The notes beneath the pieces were generated by a model. The model had not been told where the DNA came from and ran no database searches. It was given only the letters and a program-made list of their open reading frames with translations. From Cryptomeria japonica (taxonomy: Eukaryota > Streptophyta > Pinopsida > Cupressales > Cupressaceae), in assembly GCF_030272615.1 (NCBI RefSeq), contig NC_081407.1:144528897-144592896 (forward strand): a DNA stretch of 64,000 bases. The letters are read 5' to 3'. How positions within the stretch are numbered: position 1 is the stretch's first letter; each line of letters begins with the position of its first letter. Positions 35,114 to 44,073 of this stretch are shown here, piece by piece. The position numbers were made by a program, and so were the translations under genes.

Positions 35114-37162
35114 GTATTCATAAAATTCAATGACAACAACAACACTCAAGTAGAAACCACAACAACAGGTGTGCCTCCTTTGTCCAAATACTTTAGAAAA
35201 TAATTCACTCCTCTTAATTAATCTTTGCATAGTATCATGTCACAATTGTTATAAAGGAATGTGTTGAAACTTCCCCTTATTACACCAGTTGATACAACTA
35301 AGCCTTTACCACCTGCCTTTGATTCCAAAGCCTTTTGCCAATACCATTGTCAAACTGGTCATGACACTGAAAAGTGTTACTCCTTGAGAAGTAAGATTCA
35401 AGACTTGATTGATAACAATACCATATCTATGGCTGGTGTGAATGATAAAGGAAATAAATCAGTAGATCCTCCTAATCAAAACCTTCAAATTTTCACTGAT
35501 CCTTTACCTTCCCATTCCACTAATGTGATTGAGACTGATCATATTGCCTTCTCTCTTGATGATGTTGGCCTTGAATCTAATAATATGGTGAACATTGTAG
35601 ATCAAATTGAACCTCCTAAGGACTTATGCATTGCATTTGATCCTAGTGAGACTATTGAAGCACTTGATGGCCCATTATATATATCTGCAAAGTTCAAAGG
35701 CATACCTTCTCGAGGGTCTCTTATTGATCCAACTCACATGCTTAATGCGGTAATTGAAGAATTTCTTTATACTTTACAATTGCATAAAGTGATATATGAT
35801 GACATTGATGTGTTAGTTAAAGTTTTTGATGGCTTCTCTTGTCCTGATATTGGTTCAATCACACTTTCTATTGATGTTGGCACTAAATGCTTAGATGTTA
35901 TATTTGCTATCATTCCTACATCTGTTCAATTTTGTGTGAAGTTTGGACATCCTTGGCTTTCTTCCATGAAAGTGATCGCTTCTACTATTCATAAGTGCTT
36001 GAAATTTCCTCATGATGGTAAAATCATAACTGTTATTCATAATATATATCAACCTATGGTGAGGCATGGAGATGTTTGTCTCGACTATTTTTGGCCTGAA
36101 CAATTCCAACCTCTTCAACCTAGAAGTGATGCTCTCTTTAAATCATATCAAAAATGGAAAATTGAGATGATTTTATCCTTGAGTAAACCAAGAAATCCAA
36201 CACTTAATATTCCTCCTGATGATCATATACCTCTTCTTGAGGACAAGATTATTCTTCCTTCTAAGGAAAGAAATAATCTTCTTCCCAAAGAGGAATCTAT
36301 TTCTTCTCCTAAGGATAAGACTATCCTTCCTTCTAAGGAAAGTGATATTCTTTTTCCTAAGGAAGAATCCATTCCTTCTCCTAAGGATGGGTCTATTCCT
36401 CCTCCCAAAGGTAGAAAACCTCTTCATCCTAAGTCTCAACCTAAGGATAAACACATCATTCCTCCTAAGGATAGACCTATTCCTCCTCCTCATGACGGAC
36501 CCAGTCTCCTTCCTACATCTCCCATTCCTCCTCTATATGGTGTGGTTTTTCCTCCAACATCTTACAAAAGGAAGTGACCAACCTCTCCTATTATTCAACC
36601 CAAAAGACCTTCTCCTATGCATCCTTCCTTCAAATAAGAAAAGAAGCCTACACCCGATGAACCTAAACCTACACAACCTTTAGCTAAAACTAAATGAAAT
36701 TGTTCTGTGAGAGAATGTCTACGAAGACATCGTGTGAGAGCTCACAAAATTACTTCTCAAATCACTTCTTCTCCAAAGACACCAATTGTTGAAATAATTC
36801 TATTTGTTCAACCTTCTCCTAATGAAGAAGTTCAACCTAAATCTCCAAGATACAAAATGCTTAAGACAAATAATGGTTCAAGTTTTAATCCTATTAGAGC
36901 TCCTATTTTTGTTAATCTTGATGAAGAAACAGGTGAGAGTGTTGTTTATGATGAAAATGTTGATCCTAATATTTCTAATGATGGATATGAATATGTTGAT
37001 GTTGACTATGATTTATTTGAGAAATTTTCAAAAGAATTAATCTTAGCTCCTTGTAACAAACAAAGTGACTCATCATTAGAGCATGGTCCTTGTTTGGAAC
37101 TTGTGATAGCTCGATCTATTGTGCTCGATGTTGCTCCTCTTGTGTTTTGTCCACCTTCCTAA
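35114..37162 (+). pseudogene. Element A gag, C-terminal part: knuckle, protease-like region, Lys/Pro repeats
   Basis: After E the gag frame continues. The knuckle FCQYHCQTGHDTEKC lies at about 35333-35377. The protease-like region (about 35670-36060) reads LYISAKFKGIPSRGSLIDPT, then DVGTKCLDVIFAIIPTS and VKFGHPWLSSMKVI, with D-P-T in place of D-T/S-G. Units of the type ILPSKERNNLLPKEESI follow (about 36215-36500), then YGVVFPPTSYKRK and TGA 36575-36577. Past that stop the same frame continues with a basic stretch (RECLRRHRVRAHK) and an acidic tail (DVDYDLFEKFSKELILAPC), ending PPS-TAA at 37160-37162. Stops at 35201, 35219 and 35252 show decay. Confidence 0.78.
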
Positions 37163-37976
37163 AATGATGATAAGAAAGATCAGGGGGTGGATGACATGCT
37201 TGATTAGCTTCATTATCACCATAGATTCTCTCTCTCTCTCCTCTCTTGCTTGTTTGTGACCTTCTTCTATTTGTTTCTCCATTCTTCTATTTGTTGTCCC
37301 TAGTGTTGTCTACCTGAGGATAATGAAAAACATTGAGATCTCTTTTGGTCTCTCCCATGTTGACTCAAAAGGAACGTGTCCCCTTCTTCCATGGTGGTTT
37401 CTTTTCTTTGGAGGATGAGGATAATTCTATGCATATCTATACATGATATACATCGGTTATCATAAAAAGAAAACTGACTCCAAAGTTAAGCAAAACCACA
37501 CCATGCTTTTTGTTTTGTGATCATTATCCTTTGATTTGTCCTCTCTTGGGGGCTAAATTATTGTGATATTGTGCTTGTCTTTTTAGGTGTATCCTACCTT
37601 AAAGAAATTTCTCTCGATAAGGCATACACAATCACTTTAACGTAGGGGAATACACTCTGCACAATAATTCTCTATCTTGCATATCTTGATAATTGCAGTT
37701 ACTTAGCAAACTTTGTCTTTTTCTTTGTAATTTTTGGTATTTTTCTTTTCATGATTCATAGTAAGAGAACCTTACTAGTTTGTAGTCATGGTTCTCTCTT
37801 TCTCTCTCATGATATTCCTTTTTACCTTATCATTGAAGTTGTAAGATCTTAAAGTCTGTTGGGGGTTTGGTGTACCTTGCCTCCTTGATGACTTGGTGAA
37901 TTTTTTTCAATGTGAACCCTTTGTACTTTACAGAGAGTATGATTGACTTCATACTCCCACTAAGGTGGGGGCTAAA
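37163..37976 (+). other. 3' noncoding region and polypurine tract of element A
   Basis: It aligns with B at 25474-25999 plus 28042-28290. The polypurine tract AAGGTGGGGGCTAAA (37962-37976) precedes the 3' LTR. An additional GGGGGCTAAAT lies upstream at 37548-37558. No gene is seen. Confidence 0.7.
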
Positions 37977-39150
37977 TATAGTGTCCTAAAATTACAACCC
38001 TTTGCAATTTTGACCACATTGGATCCTTACCTTAGCGTTTGCGCCCCTTGGCCTGCTTGGGACCTGATTATGCTCATGCCCCTTCCATATTGCATCACTT
38101 TTTGATATTTTACATGCAGTTGGAATTTGATCCTTGCCCCAAAATAGGGCAGGACCAGGGTGTGGTGCCCTGGTCCTCAATAGGACCATGACACCATGCC
38201 ATGGCCCCCTCAATTTTGGGCTCCCTTTAACCCATTTTCACATTTCAAAATTGAGTGGGAATTCTCTCTCCATGTCGGTCCATGTCGTAAAATTAATCAA
38301 TTTTCTCAATAGGCAAGTATATAAAGAGGATTTCCCCTCTCATTTGAACATCAAGAAGAATCAAGAAGTATTGAACACACACATGAGATCAAGCAATCAA
38401 GCATTCAAGAGAAATTGAGAATTTTCAGTCTTCCTTCAAGACTTGGAGTAGTAATAAAGTTAAGATTAAAGCATTGAAGTGGAGATCTACATCCTATATC
38501 ATGAAACCCTAATTCCATGTGGAGGCAATCAAAACTTCACAAGGAGGTATCATCGTTCAATTTTTAGTCATAATTCAGCATCTCCCTCAAAAGGAGATCC
38601 TTTCCTTTCAATCATTTCAATTTCATGGTTAATTCCAAAACCAGGGTTTGACCTTAGGCAAGCCCCTATTCCCAACCTATTTCCCTTTCTTTTTATGTGC
38701 AGGAAACAGGGACAGAGTTGTACTCTTCAAAATAAGCTTCATTCACGGAGATGAATCAACCCTTTTCAATGTGCGTAAATTTTGGAGGATCGTGGTGCTG
38801 CATGCTGGTCCTGACTTTTTAGGATCTTTTTCGAGGGTCAGATCTAACTCGACTTATATTGCTCAATTCCAGGTACCCAACTCGATTCTGCACATGTAGC
38901 TCACTATTTTCTCAGTTTTACCTTCATTTTTCATCACTTTACCCTACTTCAACATTTCAACTTACAAAAGAGAGGAAAAAACCCACAATAAACAATCAAT
39001 CCATTTAGTATTCAATCCTTAATCTGATTTGTGATTGAATCTAGTGGATTCTCTTCTCTCTTTTGAATGTAAAGGGTTTGTAAGAAAAATAGATTTGGTG
39101 ATTTCTCGCTTCTATGTTGCAAATTGCCAAATTAAATTTTCCCCTCTACA
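37977..39150 (+). repeat. 3' LTR of element A
   Basis: It starts TATAGTGTCCTAAAATT (TG mutated to TA) and ends CCCCTCTACA, followed by AACAT. A TATA box lies at 38318-38325 and a telo-box AAACCCTAA at 38504-38512. The many differences from the 5' LTR mark A as old, as its outermost place in the nest requires. Confidence 0.9.
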
Positions 39151-39403
39151 AACATATATTATAATAATTGATCTAGTAGAATACCAATAGGATGTCATTT
39201 TTTTCGTTCATTTTCAAACAATGCACATCTTTGTGGGCTTCAAATCAACACCGGATGAAGATGTAAGTAAAAAGGAGTGGGACGAAGCTTTGTGGTGGGA
39301 AGTAGAAGTTGGATTAAGCATTGGATTAGGCTTTTCGATTGTTATTGGAGTATTATTCTTCAACAAAAAATATCATTTTATTTTCTTCAATTTCATGGAT
39401 TAA
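39151..39403 (+). pseudogene. RLP2 remnant, C-terminal part
   Basis: It directly continues 3686 across element A. From about 39216 it reads NAHLCGLQIN-like sequence in shifted frames. Then come an acidic segment (DEDVSKKEWDEALWW), one membrane helix (about 39304-39360, GLSIGLGFSIVIGVLFF) and a short tail ending TAA 39401-39403. Relative to RLP1 it lacks about 30 bases after the LQIN site. CAA at this site shows that the RLP1 TAG is derived. Confidence 0.85.
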
Positions 39404-41160
39404 TTTATTGTCATTTTTAATCAAAATGTTCAATTTTTTTTAATAAAGTTATTTTCTTCCTCTTCCAATTCCCTTGAAATATTACCTCCCCTACCCTCTT
39501 TAAGTATGAATGCATGCAAATTTTCTTATTATTATTACTTTCTTTTTATTGATAGAAATTTTATTATAAATATCATATTATATAGGAGCTCCTTGTATAA
39601 CATGAAATAAAATAGATTTTCAAAACTAATACAATTGTCAATTTTGAATTGGTCTCTTCTTTTGATTGAAGTTTGGTAGTGAGAAATGTTCTACATAAAT
39701 ATCTATTATGTGACCATTTTTAAAAAATCACATTATATGTTTCTTTAATTAAATTCTCAACAACCAAATGTTTTTTATACAACACAAAGAAACCAAAAAT
39801 TAAAAATTTCAAGTAAATATAATTAGAATAGTTAAAATGCCTACTTATCAATGGAGTCAAATGAATAAGAGATGCCTAAAATTAAATTTGTTATTTGGAA
39901 AGAATTAATGGGTAGAAGTACAAAGTTATGTCACACTTTTACAAAGGAAATGGCCAACATTGATCAAACTCTTTTACTTGAATAACTAAAAAGTGACATG
40001 TATGTTTTAAATTTTGGAATGATGTAAACTAATAAAATGTGTATTTTTAGTGTATTTTATGTTTGTATTTAAATTATTTTTTTTAAAATTATTTAAATAT
40101 AGACTTTTTTTTATAAAATTGGTATTATGTTTTAGTTGCTAGAAAATTATAAGAATGAAGTTACATGGGACATCAATCTTTATAAAAAAAAAATTCCATA
40201 TTTTTTTTGTGTACCGATAACTTGAAACTTTAGTGCATGAATCTATTTTTTCTTAATTTTGATAAATATATGTTGAAATAAATATTAAAATGTGTATGAG
40301 TATTGAAAACACAACCATTTCTTTGGGACGCCACCTTTTGTCTTAAATATTTAACCAATATGAGTGATATAGGGAACATGTCTTGCAATTAATGAATATG
40401 TCGATTTTGATACTTGGTAACTTACCTTGCTTGTGTGGTTGGGAGGTCAAACTTGTTTGGCTACGATAGATTTTCCAACTAGGCATTAGATAAGGTTGGA
40501 TGCTTGACTATTTAAATTTTTTCCTCTCTGGATGCTCCTGAAAAGTTCCAATCACCAACCTCCAGCTCTTAGATGCTTGCAATATGTTTGTACTACTATT
40601 AAAGGTGTCTTTACTATCCCAGGGTCAACCCACAATAATGAGTCCCAAAATGGCCAAATCGGGAAAATGAAATCAACATTTGTCACTAGATCTTTACTTT
40701 CAAACACCTATAACATCTAAACCATTAAGAATTTGAAGGTGATCTACAAACTAGTGATTTTTGAGATTTTGTGTGTAGATTCTAAATATTTATATTTTAA
40801 AAAAAAATTAGAAATAAATGGTAACTTAGGTGTGTTCATAGATCATACATGCATACTTGCAAATCACTTGAAAGGTTAGTGAATCCACCTTACTACGTAT
40901 ATAACAAGTGCAAGAATATATAATATATAATATATGGTATATGATATATAATATATGATATGTGAAATATAATGAATGAGTCACCTACCACCATCGACGC
41001 CAACAATCATGTGTGCAAGTCATCAAAGATGACAACTATCCCAAATATATAAGGTACACAACCCTTAACTATCTCATAAAATAATTAAATGCTCAAATTT
41101 AGATTAATGTGGAGATGGAATGAATATATAAAAATATTATACTACACCTCATGTGTAGTG

Positions 41161-41208
<48 letters not shown>

Positions 41209-41711
41209 CGGTTGCATGTTTTTGCCTAGATTGGCATCCAAATCCTAGTCTTTCATCGAAGCATTTTTAGCAGGTCTATGGGGCCATAGATTTGAAATTC
41301 GGCACGTCAATTTCGTGGTCATATATATTCTAGAGGAGATCAGAGTTGTTTATGCTCTGGGTATATTACCTCTGAGATGATAGTATTGGAGCGTACTATA
41401 TTGGCTATTTATATATCTTTCTTTTCCTAGTGGTTGTTGTGAGTTCAAGGCTCACAGCTCTTGTGGATTTTCTTCTACATGCTAGTAGTCATTATAGATA
41501 ACTTCACACATCTTAAGCTCCTAAACGGTTCATCCGATTTTAACGATTTTTTTTGGTTCTCTCCATATGCGACTTAACTGCTTAAGCCTATTGATTTGGC
41601 TTGTGGGCATGGATGATGCATTTTATGGATTCAATTATGCGTCAAAGGGTCAAAGAATGGTCATTTCAGAGTGTCGACTGATACATGACCCTTATGAACC
41701 CAATAGTCATT
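39404..41711. other. Intergenic sequence with no supported gene
   Basis: The first part (to about 39990) matches the RLP1 downstream flank. The remainder is AT-rich and non-coding. A patch of TATATAATATATGG-type simple sequence lies at 40917-40972 and a TA dinucleotide run at 41163-41205. The short frame at 40532-40720 has no recognisable features. Confidence 0.55.
41163..41205. repeat. (TA)n microsatellite
   Basis: About 21 uninterrupted TA units, followed by TTGGCGG. Confidence 0.95.
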
Positions 41712-42067
41712 CACTAAACACCCCATAAAAATTTAAAAAATATCCAATTGAAAAATGATATAACACCTAATTATAAGTGTATATGCGCATGGGCCCACTA
41801 GACATGTTCACATTAAAGTTAGGAGTGTGGGGTGACTTGATATATCAAGTCCCATTTAATTCCCACCCTTTCCCATGTAGACACGTACGCTCTCATGTAT
41901 AACCGAGATTATTTTAACCCTAAAATCATAACATGAACATTGCATTTTCCCTTCTTTGTCTGCAAGCATGATTCCAGGGAGCGTTTGCAAGCGTGTTTCC
42001 AGGTAGCGTTTTCCACTCTATTCATCTTGCATGTTTGTATGTTCAATGATTTCAGTTTGAGAATAAT

Positions 42068-42896
42068 TGTATGCCCTCATGCATTCGATTTGACTGTGAA
42101 AAAAATATTGTATGCCCTCATGGGTTTGATTTTAGTGTGAAATAATTATTATATGCCCTCATGGGTTTGATTTTAATGTGAAAAAATTATTGTATGCCCT
42201 CATGTGTTCGATTTTACTATCAAAAAATAATTGTATGCCCTGGTGCATTTGATTTTACTGTCAAATAATTAGTGTATGCCCTCACGGGTTCGATTTTACT
42301 ATGAAATAATTACTATATACTCTCATGGGTTCAATTTTATTGTGAAAAAATTATTGTATGCCCTCGTGCTTTCAATTTTATTGTGAAATAATTAGTGTAT
42401 GCCCTCATGGGTTTGATCTTACTGTGAAATAATTTTTCAATACCCTCATGGGTTCTATTTTACTGTGATGCCCTCATGGGTTCGATTTTACTATGAAATA
42501 ATTATTGTATGCCCTCATGGGTTTGATTTAACTGTGAAATAATTACTGTTTACCCTCATGGGTTCGAATTTACTATGAAATAATAATTGTTTACCCTTGT
42601 GGGTTTGATTTTACTGTGAAATAATTATTGTTTATCCTCATGGGTTAGAATTTACTATAAAATAATAACTGTTTGCCCTCGTGGGTTCAATTTTACTATG
42701 AAATAATTATTGTATACTCTCATGGGTTCAATTTTACTATGAAATAATTAGTGTATGCCCTCATGGGTTCAATTTTACTGTGACATAATTACTGTATACC
42801 CTCATGGGTTTGATTTTACTGTGAAATAATTACTATATGCTCTCATGGGTTTGATTTTACTATGAAAAAATTATTGTATGCCCTCCTAGGTTCACT
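42068..42896 (+). repeat. Tandem array of a 41-bp unit, about 20 copies
   Basis: The unit is TGTATGCCCTCATGGGTTYG followed by ATTTTACTGTGAAATAATTAN. Spacing is nearly constant at 41 bp, with one shortened unit near 42450-42470. Single units also occur at about 43218, 43617 and, inverted, around 46750 and 47265. Confidence 0.9.
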
Positions 42897-42924
42897 TTTC
42901 ATATTCTTTTGATTTCATAATACA

Positions 42925-43195
42925 TATATGTATACATGTGTACAAATATATATACATGTATACCTTTATCAAATAAATATTGTATACACATGCATACACA
43001 TATATACAAATGTATATACATGTATACCTATGTATACATGTATACACATGTATTCAGGTGTATATATAAGGGCATATACAGTTGTATACACATGCATAAA
43101 TCTGTATACCTCTGGATGCACCTGTATACCTGTATATACGCATGCATAAATATGTATACCTTTGTATACACCTATATATAGTTGTATACACATGT
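42925..43195. repeat. GTATAC-rich purine/pyrimidine-alternating array
   Basis: Irregular repeats of TGTATACAC, ATGTATAC and CTGTATACC with a period of about 12 bases. The array is nearly self-complementary, so both strands give open frames of Tyr/Thr/Cys/Ile/Val repeats; these are not genes. Similar arrays lie at 43490-43600, 46793-47030 and 47297-47612. Confidence 0.85.
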
Positions 43196-44073
43196 ACAAC
43201 AATTTCAAATAAATACGGTATGCCCTCATGGGTTTGATTTTACTATATGCCTCCAGGTAGCATCCACCACTATATTCTTCCTGCATGTTTGTATGTTTAA
43301 TGATTTCAGTTTGACAATATTGTTTTAAGTCTAGGTTTAAATATATATTGTTAATTCTATAACTCCATATGTTATAAGTTTAGGTTTATTGTTCATCATG
43401 CTCTCACTATATGCATAATTATTGTATACCCTCTTGGGTTCTCTTTCCATATTCTTTATTTTCATATTATTTTGATTTCATAATACATATTTGTATACAC
43501 ATGTATACAGATGTATATACATGTATACCTTTGTATACATTTGTATACACATGTATACATCTGTATATACCTATATACAATTGTATATGCATGTATAACT
43601 CTGTGAAATAAATATTTTATGCCCTCATGGGTTTGATTTTACTATATGCCTCTAGGTAGTGTTTGCCACTCTATTCTTCCCGCATGTTTGTATGTTCAAT
43701 GATTTCAGTTTTAATGCTCAATGACAACTACTTATGCATGACAACCTACACTTGCATATGGTCAAGGGTGGGAATTAAAGGGGACTTGATATATCAAGTC
43801 GCCCCACAATCCTAACTTTAATGGTAACATGTCTAGCGGGCCCACACACATAAACACTTATAATTAGGTGTTATTTTCATTTTGCAATTTGATATTTTTT
43901 TAATTTTTATGTTTCAGTGATATCATATACCTATATGTATATGTATACATGTACATATATAACATTACAACACCATTGTGACTTTTTATAATCATATCAG
44001 AGTTGCACCTTAACAAATGTTACGACATCGATCAAAATACAAAAAAGACGTGTAGGAACCAATATAGACTTAA

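Larger units (their letters stand above)
3687..39150 (+). mobile_element. Element A: gag-only LTR retrotransposon with nested insertions
   Basis: The LTRs at 3687-4843 and 37977-39150 are in the same orientation and clearly homologous over their length. The 5-bp duplication AACAT (3682-3686 and 39151-39155) lies exactly where RLP1 is continuous (TTTCAACATATCTTAT). Subtracting nested element B and solo LTR E leaves about 7.7 kb. The inside holds a primer-binding region, an AT-rich leader, gag with a protease-like region, a 3' noncoding region and a polypurine tract. No reverse transcriptase, RNase H or integrase is present, so A is non-autonomous. Its gag zinc knuckle resembles that of Tat-type element C. 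Confidence 0.9.
41712..43919. mobile_element. Non-autonomous inverted-repeat transposon full of tandem repeats
   Basis: Inverted ends of about 165 bp: 41712-41877 (starting CACTAAACA) pairs with the reverse complement of 43756-43919 (starting CACTGAAACA). Both contain the perfect palindrome GACTTGATATATCAAGTC (41834-41851 and 43783-43800), CTAGACATGTT and ATTAAAGTTAGGA. Inside are a 41-bp array, GTATAC-rich arrays and three copies of a TTGCATGTTTGTATGTTCAATG block (about 42030, 43280, 43685). Bases 43270-43405 match, inverted, the upstream region of the neighbouring transposase gene (46582-46712). The flanks ATT and ATA do not give a perfect duplication. There is no coding. Confidence 0.65.

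Noticed and set aside
41425-41475. Possible tRNA-derived SINE promoter (CCTAGTGG followed by GAGTTCAAGGCTC)
   Set aside because: The A-box and B-box candidates are too close together and no SINE tail or duplication is visible.
42068-42896. Regular 41-bp repeats that could suggest a CRISPR-like array
   Set aside because: The units are contiguous without distinct spacers and lie in plant transposon DNA; this is a tandem satellite.
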